Source of the DNA: CAYYJM01 sp964471755
GTDB taxonomy: Bacteria; Planctomycetota; Planctomycetia; Gemmatales; Gemmataceae
Length of the DNA stretch: 44,988 nt
Reading direction: 5' to 3'
NCBI GenBank assembly: GCA_964471755.1
Contig: CAYYJM010000013.1
Location: forward strand, 1 to 44,988
Under the pieces are notes generated by a model. It did not search any database and was not told the origin of the DNA. It was given only the letters and a program-made list of their open reading frames with translations. Below, piece by piece: positions 17,701-26,444 of this stretch. Numbering within the stretch: the stretch's first letter is position 1; each line of letters begins with the position of its first letter. Made by a program: the position numbers and the translations under genes.

Positions 17701-18001
17701 GGGTTCCTCCAGGAAGACCGTCCGGGTGGCGACGGGCCACGTTCGGACGAAGCGAAGGCCGTGGTCGGGGTGGGGCTATCCTACCCCGAGCCTGACCGAC
17801 CTTCACGCCCTGATCTGGAGGCCGTTCCGGATTTCTGCGGGCTACCTGGGCGGGGCAGAATCGCCGCGGGTAGAAAAATGAGAAAAGAGGGAATGTCCGC
17901 TGGGTGAGTTGTTTGCACCGAGAATGATCGTGAAGCAGAATACACTTGCTACACGAACACTACCAGGTGGAGAGGAACGAACGCCGCATTTTGAGATCGG
18001 G
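17701..18001. other. Gene-free stretch before the deacetylase
   Basis: About 300 bases between the start of the minus-strand beta-helix gene and the assembly gap. It should hold promoters for both directions. The right half (17870-18000) is clearly less GC-rich than its surroundings. I found no convincing -35/-10 pair, hairpin, RNA gene or repeat, and no open frame with protein-like composition. Confidence 0.5.
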
Positions 18002-18011
18002 NNNNNNNNNN
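18002..18011. other. Assembly gap (ten N) directly before the deacetylase start
   Basis: Ten N of unknown true length, ending one base before an ATG. The ribosome-binding site and any promoter of the downstream operon may be missing from the sequence. The flanks do not overlap. Confidence 0.95.
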
Positions 18012-18944
18012 ATGGGTCGAATGTCCTGTCTAGCCAAGTCGCTGCTCTGTGCCGTTCTGAAATACTCCGGAGCGGCCCAAATCCAGGAACGACTGCGCGC
18101 CTGGCGAGGCTTGCAACAGCTGCCCATCCTGATCTTTCATCGCGTCGGCACATTCACCCGCGAAGACTCCCTGACCGTCTCGATGGAACGGTTCCGGCGG
18201 ATGTGCCAGCTCTTCGCTCGATCGTTCCACGTCGTGCCGCTGGCCCGGGTCTTCGAGTGGATGCGAACGCGGACGCCATTCCCGAGACGGACTCTCGCGA
18301 TCACCTTCGACGATTGCTACCTGAACAATCTGCACGCTGCCCACCTCCTGGCGGAATACCGTCTTCCGGCCACGTTCTTCATCCCGACCGCCTACGTCGG
18401 CACCGATCATGTGTTCCCCTGGGATCGCCATCTGCCGCGACTGCCCAACCTGAACTGGGCCGACGTTCAGGCGATGGCTGACCTCGGTCATGAGATCGGT
18501 TCGCACAGCGTGACCCATCCGAACATGGCCGACCTGAGCCGAGACCAGGCCGAGAATGAGTTGGTGGCCTCGAAAGCCACTCTGGAAGAGCGCCTGGGTC
18601 GCCCCTGCCGTTTCTTCGCCTACCCCTTCGGTGGAGTCGCGAACTGGAAGCCCGAATGGAACGATCTGGTGGTCCAGGCTGGCTACGTCGGAGCCGTCTC
18701 CGCTGTGGGTGGGTTCGTCCGGCCTGACAGTTCGCCAGTTCTGCTGCCGCGCGAGGCGATCCTGAATTTCACCTGCATGCTCAATCTGGAACTGCACCTG
18801 ACCGGCTGTCTGGACTGGATGTACGCCCTGCGGCGGTCGCTGGGCCTGATCCCTGGTCCGGCCCAGGCGGGCGAATCGTTCCTGGCGTCGTCCCCCGATC
18901 TCACTGTCCGGGTGGGGCAGTCGTCGATCGAGTGGCAACCGTGA
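18012..18944 (+). CDS. Polysaccharide deacetylase, NodB family
   Basis: A 310-residue protein that removes acetyl groups from N-acetylated sugars of a surface polysaccharide, with a divalent metal. The segment LPILIFHRVG opens the fold. The catalytic/metal motif is TFDDCY with Asp100 and Asp101, and the metal histidines are His165 and His169 in SHSVTHP. RFFAYPFGG carries the next conserved motif. The start at 18012 lies next to an assembly gap; a second Met is three codons on. The N-terminus looks complete because a short amphipathic lead precedes the catalytic domain as in relatives. The stop overlaps the next gene by GTGA, and the third gene overlaps the second, so the three are one unit. 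Confidence 0.9.
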   Translation: MGRMSCLAKSLLCAVLKYSGAAQIQERLRAWRGLQQLPILIFHRVGTFTREDSLTVSMERFRRMCQLFARSFHVVPLARVFEWMRTRTPFPRRTLAITFDDCYLNNLHAAHLLAEYRLPATFFIPTAYVGTDHVFPWDRHLPRLPNLNWADVQAMADLGHEIGSHSVTHPNMADLSRDQAENELVASKATLEERLGRPCRFFAYPFGGVANWKPEWNDLVVQAGYVGAVSAVGGFVRPDSSPVLLPREAILNFTCMLNLELHLTGCLDWMYALRRSLGLIPGPAQAGESFLASSPDLTVRVGQSSIEWQP

Positions 18945-20152
18945 GCGCTGCCCCTGTCACTGCCGCCGGCCTGGTCGTCGAGGTCCACACCGGCTCCGAG
19001 TCCCTGGCGAACCTCGCCGACCAGCGTGACGCTCTGGCCGCCCTGGCCGAGTCGGCGGTCGAGCCGAATCCATTCCTGTGTCCGTGGTTTCTGCTGCCGG
19101 CCCTGGCCGCCTTCGCCGACGATGCCGTCCGGGTGGTTCTCGTTCGCCAGCCCTCGACGCGCAGGGGGCCGGGAGCGATCGTCGGACTGTTCCCGCTCGT
19201 CCTGCGCCGCGGACTTCGAGGTCTGCCGATTCGCCGCTGGACGCTCTGGCAGCACGACTACAGCTACCTCGGCGTACCGCTCCTGCATCGCGATCACGGC
19301 CCGGCCTGCCTCGACGCCCTGTTCGCCTGGCTGTACCAGGCGTCGCCCGGAGCCGGGGTGCTGGAACTGCCCGCCGTCACGGGCGACGGCCCCTTCGTCC
19401 GCCTGTTGATCGACACTCTGCGTCGCTGGGATCGCCAGGCCGTCGTCGCCGAGGTCTACACCCGGGCCTGGCTTCAGCCGGCCGGCCGGGACGGTGAATC
19501 GTACCTTCGCCTGGCCCTCAACTCGAAACGGCGATCGGAACTGAATCGACAGGAGAAGAAGCTGCGTGAACAGGGGCCGGTCGTCTACCGCACTCTCGCC
19601 GAGGAGCCCGCCCTCGACGCGTGGCTGGAACCGTTTCTGCTTCTGGAAGCGAGCGGCTGGAAGGGGCAGATCGGCACGGCGTTCGCCTCGAAGAAACGGC
19701 ACGCGAAGTTCCTGCGCGAGATGCTCGCCGCCGCACACGCCGCCGGCTCGCTGCGCCTGCTCGGCCTGTTCGTCGGGGATCGGCCCATCGCCATGAAGTG
19801 CAACCTGCACACCGGAGGCGGAGCCGTCTCGTTCAAGATCGCCTACGACGAGGACTTCTCGCGACACTCTCCGGGCGTCCTGCTCGAGCTGGAGAACGTG
19901 CGAGCCCTCTGCGCCGACAGCACCTGTGCCTGGATGGACTCGTGCGCCGTCCCGGATCATCCGATGATCAACCGCCTCTGGCTAGAACGCCGGGCGATTC
20001 AGACTCTGCTGATTCCCACGGGCCGGATGCCGGGCGAACTCGTGCTGGCGCTCCTGCCGTTGCTGCGCTGGTGCAAGCGACTGTTCAAGCGACGGCGCAT
20101 TCCCATCGAGGCGTCGCCGGGAGGTCCGGATGCTGCTCCAGATCGATCGTGA
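18941..20152 (+). CDS. FemAB/BioF2-like GNAT acyltransferase
   Basis: A 403-residue protein with a GTG start at 18941 inside the four-base overlap with the deacetylase stop; a GTG at 18932 would add three residues. It has the double-GNAT layout of the BioF2-like/CelD group: an N-terminal domain with NPFLCPWFLLPALAAF, then the marker LALNSKRRSELNRQEKKL around residue 190, then a C-terminal acyltransferase with GLFVGDRPIAMKCNL and SFKIAYDEDFSRHSPG. This group acylates sugars or peptides with acyl-CoA or aminoacyl-tRNA donors. The C-terminus is strongly basic (CKRLFKRRRIP), which suggests contact with membrane or nucleic acid. Next to a deacetylase, it may re-acylate sugar amines freed by that enzyme; this is an inference. 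Confidence 0.85.
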   Translation: MSAAPVTAAGLVVEVHTGSESLANLADQRDALAALAESAVEPNPFLCPWFLLPALAAFADDAVRVVLVRQPSTRRGPGAIVGLFPLVLRRGLRGLPIRRWTLWQHDYSYLGVPLLHRDHGPACLDALFAWLYQASPGAGVLELPAVTGDGPFVRLLIDTLRRWDRQAVVAEVYTRAWLQPAGRDGESYLRLALNSKRRSELNRQEKKLREQGPVVYRTLAEEPALDAWLEPFLLLEASGWKGQIGTAFASKKRHAKFLREMLAAAHAAGSLRLLGLFVGDRPIAMKCNLHTGGGAVSFKIAYDEDFSRHSPGVLLELENVRALCADSTCAWMDSCAVPDHPMINRLWLERRAIQTLLIPTGRMPGELVLALLPLLRWCKRLFKRRRIPIEASPGGPDAAPDRS

Positions 20153-20999
20153 GGTCTTCGACCGTCAGTTCACGCGAACCGGCTTCGCCATCCGTCACAA
20201 CCTGGCGGGACATCCCCTGTTCGAGGTGCAGCGTCTGCTCGAACTGGCCCGGACGCTGCCCGCTCACCGCGTCGAATACAACGCCGGCGACCTGCCACTG
20301 AATCAGGATCCGAACCAGACGCCACGCACCGGCCTCAGCGCCGAGGAGACGCTCCAGCGCATCAGCGAGTGTCGGTCGTGGCTCGTCCTCAAGAACGTGG
20401 AACTCGATCCGGCCTACCGCGAACTGCTGGCCGCCTGCCTGGCCGAGGTCGTCGCCACCGGCCATCCGGCGACCCGTGGTCTGTGCGGTTCCGAGGCGTT
20501 CATCTTCGTCTCGTCGCCCGGCTCGGTCACGCCGTACCACATCGATCCGGAGCTGAACTTTCTGCTCCAGATTCGTGGTGTCAAGACGATGACAGTCTTC
20601 CCGGCCGACGACCGTACGATGCTGACCGAACCGGAACTGGAGCGCTTCTACTCGGGGGCTCATCGCAATCTGGTCTACCAGGAAGCGTTCGCCGCGAAGG
20701 GTGTCGCCTTCGAGATGCATCCCGGCGACGCGGTCCATGTTCCGGTGACAGCCCCGCATCACGTGCGGAACGGGGCTGAGGTCTCGATCTCGTTCAGCAT
20801 CACGTTTCGCAACCCGGAGACGGAGCGGCGCGGGACGATCTATCGGCTGAACCACAGCCTGCGTCAACGCGGTTGGACGCCGACGCCGTACGGTCAGTCC
20901 CGACTGCTGGACACGCTCCGCTACCAAAGCCATCGAGTGCTGCGGCGACTTCGCCATCTGCTCGGCTGGAAGACCCCGGCCGAGGGCCGCGGATACTGA
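20130..20999 (+). CDS. JmjC/cupin_8-like oxygenase
   Basis: A 289-residue protein whose start overlaps the previous gene by 23 bases. It has the double-stranded beta-helix of Fe(II)/2-oxoglutarate oxygenases: TPYHIDPE gives the His137-x-Asp139 metal pair, and HVPVTAPHH gives candidate third ligands at His203, His210 and His211. GDAVHVPV is the usual turn before the distal histidine. Such proteins hydroxylate amino acids, peptides or small molecules. The C-terminal 50 residues are Arg-rich (HRVLRRLRHLLGW) and may be a tail that binds nucleic acid or membrane. As the third gene of the deacetylase-acyltransferase unit it could hydroxylate the same product. No substrate can be read. Confidence 0.82.
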   Translation: MLLQIDREVFDRQFTRTGFAIRHNLAGHPLFEVQRLLELARTLPAHRVEYNAGDLPLNQDPNQTPRTGLSAEETLQRISECRSWLVLKNVELDPAYRELLAACLAEVVATGHPATRGLCGSEAFIFVSSPGSVTPYHIDPELNFLLQIRGVKTMTVFPADDRTMLTEPELERFYSGAHRNLVYQEAFAAKGVAFEMHPGDAVHVPVTAPHHVRNGAEVSISFSITFRNPETERRGTIYRLNHSLRQRGWTPTPYGQSRLLDTLRYQSHRVLRRLRHLLGWKTPAEGRGY

Positions 21000-21010
21000 A
21001 CCGATCACGA

Positions 21011-22477
21011 TCAGGCTCCGGGACCGTTTCGTGAGAACTTCAGGGCCCCGTCGTCTACCGCGCCGTAGTAGAGCGACATCAGGTCCGACAGGTAGTTCTG
21101 CTGAACGAGCCACGGTGCCTTTCGGCCCTGCTTCGGAAAGCGATCCGCGGCACGCAGGACGTACCCCGACGTCAGGCCGAGCAGCGGTTGCGTCTCGGTC
21201 GGCGAACCGTCGTGGCGCGGCACACACATCCGGAAGCCGCGTCGATCCATGTAGTTGAGCAGGCGGCAAACATACAGTGACGACAGGTCGGCGCGGAGGG
21301 TCCACGAGGCGTTCGTGTATCCGACGCACATCGCCAGGTTCGGCACGTCGCTGAGCATCAGGCCCTTGTACGCCAGGGCCTGGCCGGGATCGATCTCCAG
21401 GCCATCGACCGCGACACGGATACCGCCGAGAGCCAGCATCTTCAGACCCGTCGCTGTCACGATGATGTCAGCCGGCAGTTCTTCTCCGGACGCGAGCCGG
21501 ATGCCCTGCTGGCTAAAGGTCGTGATCGTGTCGGTGACGATCGACACACGGCCGGCCCGGATCGCCCGGAAGAGGTCGGCATCGGGCACGAGGCACAATC
21601 GCTGATCCCACGGATCATACGTCGGCTTGAAGTGCCGATCGATGTCGAAGCCGGGCGGCAGCTGCTTGACGAGGCGATCGCGAATCCATTGCTTCGCCTG
21701 CTCCGGCGACCGTCGGCAGAGTCGGTAGAAGTACATGCCGAGCAGGACGTTCCGCCAGCGCAGGAGCCAGTGCGCGAGACGTTCCGGCAGCAGTCGGCGC
21801 AGGCCGATCGCGAACCGATCCTCGGCCGGCATCGAGACGATGTACGTCGGCGACCGCTGAAGCATGGTGACGTGGGCGGCCTTCTCGGCCATCGCCGGAG
21901 CGAGTGTCACCGCCGTGGCACCGCTGCCGATGATCACCACACGCTGGCCGGTGTAGTCGAGGTCTTCCGGCCAGTGCTGCGGATGGATCACCCGGCCCTG
22001 GAACTCGTCGCGACCGGGGAACGTCGGCTCATGGCCCTGCTCGTAGTCGTAGTAGCCGCTGCACAGGTAGAGGAAGCCGCAGGTGAGTTCGGTCGTCGCG
22101 CCGTCCGCAGTGCGGACCTCGACCGTCCAGCGCGAGTCCGCCGAGGACCACGTCGCCGAGAGGACCCGATGTCGGAAACGGATGTACCGGTCGATGCCGA
22201 AATCCCGGGCCGTCTCGCGGATGTACTTGAGGATGGCCGGCCCGTCGGCGATGGCCTTCGCTTCCTTCCACGGCCGGAAGGAATAGCCGAGCGTGAACAT
22301 GTCCGAATCGGATCGGATGCCGGGATAGCGGAACAGGTCCCAGGTGCCGCCGAGGCCGTCGCGGCCTTCGAGGATCGCGTAACGCTTCTTCGGACACTGC
22401 GTCTGGAGGTAGTACGCGGCCCCGATGCCGGACAGGCCGGCACCCACGATCAGAACGTCGAAATGCTCACTGGACAC
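21011..22477 (-). CDS. Flavin-containing monooxygenase / Baeyer-Villiger-type enzyme
   Basis: A 488-residue protein. The GTG start at 22477 is chosen because AGGAG lies six bases upstream and because it puts the FAD-binding fold (VLIVGAGLSGIGAA) at the N-terminus. A second Rossmann motif for NADPH, IIGSGATAVTLAP, lies mid-protein. Between them FQGRVIHPQHW matches the class B monooxygenase fingerprint FxGxxxHxxxW. Such enzymes insert oxygen into ketones or oxidise N- or S-containing compounds. The segment IIVTATGLKML near residue 350 is the family's ATG motif. It is the last gene of a tight minus run, 14 bases behind the PLP enzyme. The substrate is unknown. The C-terminus holds a KAPWLVQQNYLSD motif common to this subgroup. 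Confidence 0.93.
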   Translation of the reverse strand: MSSEHFDVLIVGAGLSGIGAAYYLQTQCPKKRYAILEGRDGLGGTWDLFRYPGIRSDSDMFTLGYSFRPWKEAKAIADGPAILKYIRETARDFGIDRYIRFRHRVLSATWSSADSRWTVEVRTADGATTELTCGFLYLCSGYYDYEQGHEPTFPGRDEFQGRVIHPQHWPEDLDYTGQRVVIIGSGATAVTLAPAMAEKAAHVTMLQRSPTYIVSMPAEDRFAIGLRRLLPERLAHWLLRWRNVLLGMYFYRLCRRSPEQAKQWIRDRLVKQLPPGFDIDRHFKPTYDPWDQRLCLVPDADLFRAIRAGRVSIVTDTITTFSQQGIRLASGEELPADIIVTATGLKMLALGGIRVAVDGLEIDPGQALAYKGLMLSDVPNLAMCVGYTNASWTLRADLSSLYVCRLLNYMDRRGFRMCVPRHDGSPTETQPLLGLTSGYVLRAADRFPKQGRKAPWLVQQNYLSDLMSLYYGAVDDGALKFSRNGPGA

Positions 22478-22491
22478 GCCGCACTCCTGGT

Positions 22492-23445
22492 TTACCGCCA
22501 CGGCAGGGCATCGAGATTCACATTGCCACCGCTCAGCACGATCGCGACGCGCCGAAGGGATGGATCGAGCGCCCGGCCCTCGTCGCCGAGTAGGGCGGCC
22601 AGAGGCACCGCCGATGAGGGTTCGATCAGGAGCTTGGCCCGCTCCCACGCCAGACGCATTGCCGCGATGATCTCGTCCTCGCTGACCGTAATGACGCGAT
22701 CGAGGTGTCCACGCAGGATGGCCCAGTTCAGCTGACCCAGGCTTGTCAGCAAGCCGTCAGCAACCGTCCTCGGTCCCGTCTGCGGCACCCACTCCCTGGA
22801 CGTGAATGACCGCCAGGCGTCATCGGCCCCTTTCGGCTCGGCGGCGATCACCCGCACGGGCGGTTGGACGCCGTGAGCCGCCACGCACAGTCCGGCCATC
22901 AGGCCGCCGCCGCCGACCGGGGCGAGGATCGCGTCGAGGTCGGGCACCTGCTCGAAGAGTTCCAGTGCGATCGTCCCCTGGCCGGCGATGATGTCCGGGT
23001 GATCATACGGCGGGATGAGCGTCGCGCCCGTCTCGGCCTGGATCTTCGCGGCCGTCTCCTCGCGGGCCTGCTGATTTGGCTCGCACGGCACGACGCGGCC
23101 GCCGTACTCCTCGACGGCCGCTCGCTTGACCGCCGACGCCGTCCGCGGCATGACGATCCAGGCAGGGATGCCGAGCATCTTCGCGGTCAGGGCGAGGGCT
23201 CCGGCGTGGTTGCCGGAACTGTGCGTGACGACACCGCGCCGGGCGACGTCGCCGGGCAGCTTGCGGACGGCGTTCCACGCGCCGCGAAACTTGAACGCGC
23301 CGCCCTTCTGGAGGTGTTCGCACTTGAAGAACAGCGATCGACCAGCGAGCCGATCGAGGGTGGCACACGTCTGCACCGGCGTGACATGGGCATGGCCGGC
23401 CAGGCGTTCCCGGGCGGCGCGGACGTCGTCGAGAGTGACGGTCAT
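22492..23445 (-). CDS. PLP-dependent threonine/serine dehydratase family protein
   Basis: A 317-residue fold-type II enzyme. The ATG at 23445 has GAGG five bases upstream. The Schiff-base lysine is Lys52 in GAFKFRGA. The phosphate-binding SSGNHAGALA and GGGGLMAG are present. The family includes threonine deaminase, serine dehydratase and serine racemase. At this length, without an ACT-type regulatory domain, it is closer to catabolic dehydratases or serine racemases. The ending LSGGNVNLD is the family's usual C-terminal motif. It lies seven bases after the DUF4058 gene and 14 bases before the monooxygenase gene, so these are probably one transcript. No clear functional link is visible. Confidence 0.92.
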   Translation of the reverse strand: MTVTLDDVRAARERLAGHAHVTPVQTCATLDRLAGRSLFFKCEHLQKGGAFKFRGAWNAVRKLPGDVARRGVVTHSSGNHAGALALTAKMLGIPAWIVMPRTASAVKRAAVEEYGGRVVPCEPNQQAREETAAKIQAETGATLIPPYDHPDIIAGQGTIALELFEQVPDLDAILAPVGGGGLMAGLCVAAHGVQPPVRVIAAEPKGADDAWRSFTSREWVPQTGPRTVADGLLTSLGQLNWAILRGHLDRVITVSEDEIIAAMRLAWERAKLLIEPSSAVPLAALLGDEGRALDPSLRRVAIVLSGGNVNLDALPWR

Positions 23446-23452
23446 GGGAGCC

Positions 23453-24106
23453 TCACGGGGTCGGGGCGATGAGGTCACGGATTTCGATCGGCAGCACGTC
23501 CCACGTCGCCTGGTAGGTTTCCTCCAGTGGAACCGTGACGTGGGCTTCCTCGTCGAGGAAGATCGCCAGGTTCGGCAGCGCCTGGCCGATGGCGAACGGC
23601 TCGACGTACGCTGTCGGAACCTCGCCGGCCTGGTAGGCGACCAGTGTCAACGGCTTGTCGGGCGGCGGTTCAAAGACGCTCGGTTCGAGGGTGACGAACT
23701 CCCAGATGGCCCGGTGGATGCCGTGCGGATCGTGACGGCCTGGCGGGAACGGATCGATGACCGAGAGGTGGACGCCGTTGCGGAGCAGGGCGGCTGACTT
23801 GCGGGCGAACGACCGCAGGGCGGCCTTGGTGTCCTTGTTTCCGGGCGAGACGAGTTCGAGGACGGCAACGATGGTGCCGAGCCCGTGGTGGATGGCGATG
23901 CGGTTCGTCTTGCGGGCGTAGTAAGCGGCTTCGTCCGGATCAGCGAGAACGTCGGTTACCGACTCGCCAGTCCGCCTCTCGGCCATCGCGAACCAGCCTT
24001 CCGGCAGCACACCGGCGTTCAGGCAATCCAACAGCCTGGCGAGCCAGAGGAAGTGGAAGTTGTGATACGTCCCGGGTTGGACCCGAGTCCAGTCGTGTAT
24101 CGGCAT
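23453..24106 (-). CDS. DUF4058 protein, short form
   Basis: A 217-residue protein that starts with the family signature MPIHDWTRV; GGAGG lies seven bases before the ATG at 24106. Conserved parts seen are FHFLWLARLLDCLNAG, VLELVSPGNKD and the C-terminal PLEETYQATW. It shares its ends with the second copy at 29565, but the middle is about 40 residues shorter: the long linker between LADPDE and the YYARKTNR strand is missing. DUF4058 is common in Gemmataceae and its function is unknown; a link to restriction-like or sugar-related proteins has not been shown. It sits in a minus run between the HEAT-like gene and the PLP enzyme. Confidence 0.88.
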   Translation of the reverse strand: MPIHDWTRVQPGTYHNFHFLWLARLLDCLNAGVLPEGWFAMAERRTGESVTDVLADPDEAAYYARKTNRIAIHHGLGTIVAVLELVSPGNKDTKAALRSFARKSAALLRNGVHLSVIDPFPPGRHDPHGIHRAIWEFVTLEPSVFEPPPDKPLTLVAYQAGEVPTAYVEPFAIGQALPNLAIFLDEEAHVTVPLEETYQATWDVLPIEIRDLIAPTP

Positions 24107-24168
24107 GGCGATTCCTCCGTTGGTCGTGGTCATTGTACCACGAATGCCGCCGTGGGACCGTGTGGGAC

Positions 24169-25677
24169 TCACCACGTCGAAGGGTCTTCTTCTCTCCTTC
24201 GCAGCGGCAGGACCCGGTCACGCAGCTCCTCCATCTCGTGCCGGAGCCATTGCGATCGCGTTCGCAAGAGCATCTCGGACATGCTGATCCACGTGCTGGT
24301 TTCCGGTTCGTGTGGATTGCGTTCCTCCCAGTCAAGGACGGCCTGGCGCAGGGCCGGGTCTGCCGACTCGGCCAGAGCCGAGCGGGCGTCGGCGGTCGCA
24401 GTCTGGTCGTCGCTCTCGGCCAGGATCGACAGTAGTTCGGCCTGGCTCCAGGGGCGGTCGATGATCGCCAGGATGGCGGCTGCCGTGGTTCGGTTCGCCG
24501 GCACGGTCGAACGCAGCGCACGCCGCAACAGTTCCAGGGCGAGCGGTGGGGCATGCTCCAGGGCCACCAGGGCGGCCTCGCCGAGCATTGGCCCGCCGGT
24601 CCTGGGCAGCAGCCCAATGACGGCCTCCTTGCGCCAGCCCTGGGTGAGCAACAACCGGATCGCGGCAACCCAGAGGTACGGGTGTGGCAATGGCCCCTCC
24701 GGATCAAGCCGGCTCAGGAGCGCCGCGATCTCGGAACACCAGGTGGCAGCGTCCGGCCGTGACTCAATGCTGGCCAGGGCGCAGGACACAGTCCCGTCGA
24801 TTGGCCCGCGCAAGGCCTGGCGCAGATACCCGACCAGGTCACCGCCGAGATCGGCCAGGGCCTGCAACGCCACCCGGCGTTTCTCTGGTTCCCGGAACGT
24901 CGCGGCCAGCATCTGCTGTCGTTGCCGTCGCAGGTTCTCGGCACCAGCCACGATGCCCGGGTGATAGCGGGGTGGCACCTGGTCCACGCACGTCTCGACC
25001 GCGAGCCAGTCGCCCAGGCGTGCGGCCAGCTCGGCCTGACGCGCCGGCTCCTCCCAGGCAGCACAAAAGGCCTCGACCTGCTCGTCGTGCGCCAGCAATG
25101 CCGGGGCGAGGCGAAGCCCCCCTCGTTCCTGTCGATCGGAGTTCACCGGCACCAGAAGGCCAAGTTCCTCCAGCCGGTCGAAATCAAAGCGAATCGATTC
25201 GATCGCTGGAAACAGCTCGAGCAGCCGCCGCTCGACGGCTGGCGGCTGGCGGAGGGATTTCAGGTACTCCTCGTAGAAGTACAGGCAGAACCCTTCGGCT
25301 CCGTCGCCGAAGAAATCGACGTCGATCGCCTCTCCGGTGACGCGGTGCGTCAGGCAGCAACCGATGCCGTGGAAGTAGTACTCCCACTCGGGCAGGCCAG
25401 GCACCGAACCGGACTGCGGTCGGGCCGGATGACCGAGCGCTCCGTATCCGGCAAGTTGATCGAGGTCACCGTCCAGCCGGGTCGTCACGATGTCAGCAAC
25501 CCACTGCTGCCGGCGTCGGTGGCGGAACAGTCCCAGGAGGAGCCACGCCAGCCAGGGCGAGGGAAGGACTCGGGGACGCAGGAGATCCTCCCAGGGTATC
25601 TCGCGGGGCGCGGGGTCGCCCAGAGAAGACCACAGGTTATAGAAGGCCTGCCTGTCCCCGGCTCCTTTTCTCGACAT
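24169..25677 (-). CDS. Hypothetical protein with DUF6896-like N-terminal part and HEAT-like repeats
   Basis: A 502-residue soluble protein; AGGAG lies about eight bases before the ATG. Near residues 97-140 the sequence YYFHGIGCCLTH, followed by VDFFGDGAEGF, resembles the small DUF6896-type domain, which I cannot confirm. The C-terminal half is a run of Ala/Leu-rich helical pairs (ALQALADLGGDLVGYLRQAL, AALVALEHAPPLALELLRRA, AAAILAIIDRP, ARSALAESADPALRQAVL) that look like HEAT/ARM repeats. Such repeats bind other proteins. No catalytic motif is seen. It starts 31 bases after the Uma2 gene and is followed by the DUF4058 gene after 62 bases, so the run may be one operon. A function cannot be assigned. 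Confidence 0.7.
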   Translation of the reverse strand: MSRKGAGDRQAFYNLWSSLGDPAPREIPWEDLLRPRVLPSPWLAWLLLGLFRHRRRQQWVADIVTTRLDGDLDQLAGYGALGHPARPQSGSVPGLPEWEYYFHGIGCCLTHRVTGEAIDVDFFGDGAEGFCLYFYEEYLKSLRQPPAVERRLLELFPAIESIRFDFDRLEELGLLVPVNSDRQERGGLRLAPALLAHDEQVEAFCAAWEEPARQAELAARLGDWLAVETCVDQVPPRYHPGIVAGAENLRRQRQQMLAATFREPEKRRVALQALADLGGDLVGYLRQALRGPIDGTVSCALASIESRPDAATWCSEIAALLSRLDPEGPLPHPYLWVAAIRLLLTQGWRKEAVIGLLPRTGGPMLGEAALVALEHAPPLALELLRRALRSTVPANRTTAAAILAIIDRPWSQAELLSILAESDDQTATADARSALAESADPALRQAVLDWEERNPHEPETSTWISMSEMLLRTRSQWLRHEMEELRDRVLPLRRREEDPSTW

Positions 25678-25708
25678 CGGCGATGCTCTCCTGTTACCTG
25701 TCGTGGTT

Positions 25709-26416
25709 CTACTTCGCCGGTTTCCGCTTCCGCGAGCGAGACGTCGGAGCTGGCGGGAGACGCTCGAAGATGCGCCGGACGGGAAGTTGCAATCCCGGCA
25801 AGACGGTGCCGCCGTCGAGCGTGTCGGCCTCGGTCAACGTGACACCCATCTCCGTTGCGGTAGAGACGACCACGACCCGCCGGCGTGGATCGACCTCCCA
25901 GACGAGGGACGTGCCGGCCAGGAAATACTCTCTTCGCTTGCGCTCCATCTCGCCACGGGTGTTGCCCTCGCTGAGTACCTCGACGGCCAGGTCCGGGGCG
26001 ATGTTGGCGATCGGTTCGGTGGGCACCTGGCCGTTCGGAAGATTCTCCCGGCGAATAAAGGTGACGTCGGGCAGTCGGACCAGGCCGGTCACGAGCCGGA
26101 AGGGACCGTCGGCTCCAACGAGTTCGCCGAGGTCGTTCCCGTCGAGGAACGAGTACAACAGGTGGATGAGCCAGCCGGCCAGATTCGCTTCCGGGGCTCC
26201 CATGACCTTCTCTATCAGGGTTCCTTCGACCAGTTCGCAGAGACGTTTGGTCCGTTCGACGTGATGAAGCAGGTCGGCCTCGGTCGCGGTGCCGGGCACC
26301 GGGTTGAGAAAAACACGCTCCGGCGCGATGCCGCCGAGGCGGTCGATCAGGGCGAGCAGGTCGGCCCCGGTCGGCGAGTTCTCCAGATCGAAGTCGAGAT
26401 CGATCGGCGAAGACAT
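25709..26416 (-). CDS. Uma2-family putative restriction endonuclease (DUF820)
   Basis: A 235-residue protein with GAGAAG shortly before the ATG at 26416. It has the Uma2 layout: an N-terminal helical part (LCELVEGTLIEKVMGAP), then LRLPDVTFIRRENL, then APDLAVEVLSEGNT, and EMERKRREYFLAG with the strand SLVWEVDPRRRVVVV. The acidic and lysine residues in the PDLAVEVLSE and ERKRREY segments are those of the PD-(D/E)xK fold. Uma2 proteins are very abundant in cyanobacteria and planctomycetes, but their target is unknown. It is the first gene of the minus run that ends at 21011 and lies 28 bases from a hairpin repeat, which separates it from leuS. The C-terminus is basic (RSRKRKPAK). Confidence 0.9.
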   Translation of the reverse strand: MSSPIDLDFDLENSPTGADLLALIDRLGGIAPERVFLNPVPGTATEADLLHHVERTKRLCELVEGTLIEKVMGAPEANLAGWLIHLLYSFLDGNDLGELVGADGPFRLVTGLVRLPDVTFIRRENLPNGQVPTEPIANIAPDLAVEVLSEGNTRGEMERKRREYFLAGTSLVWEVDPRRRVVVVSTATEMGVTLTEADTLDGGTVLPGLQLPVRRIFERLPPAPTSRSRKRKPAK

Positions 26417-26444
26417 GGGTTCTTCTCATCCCTTGCTGGCGAGA

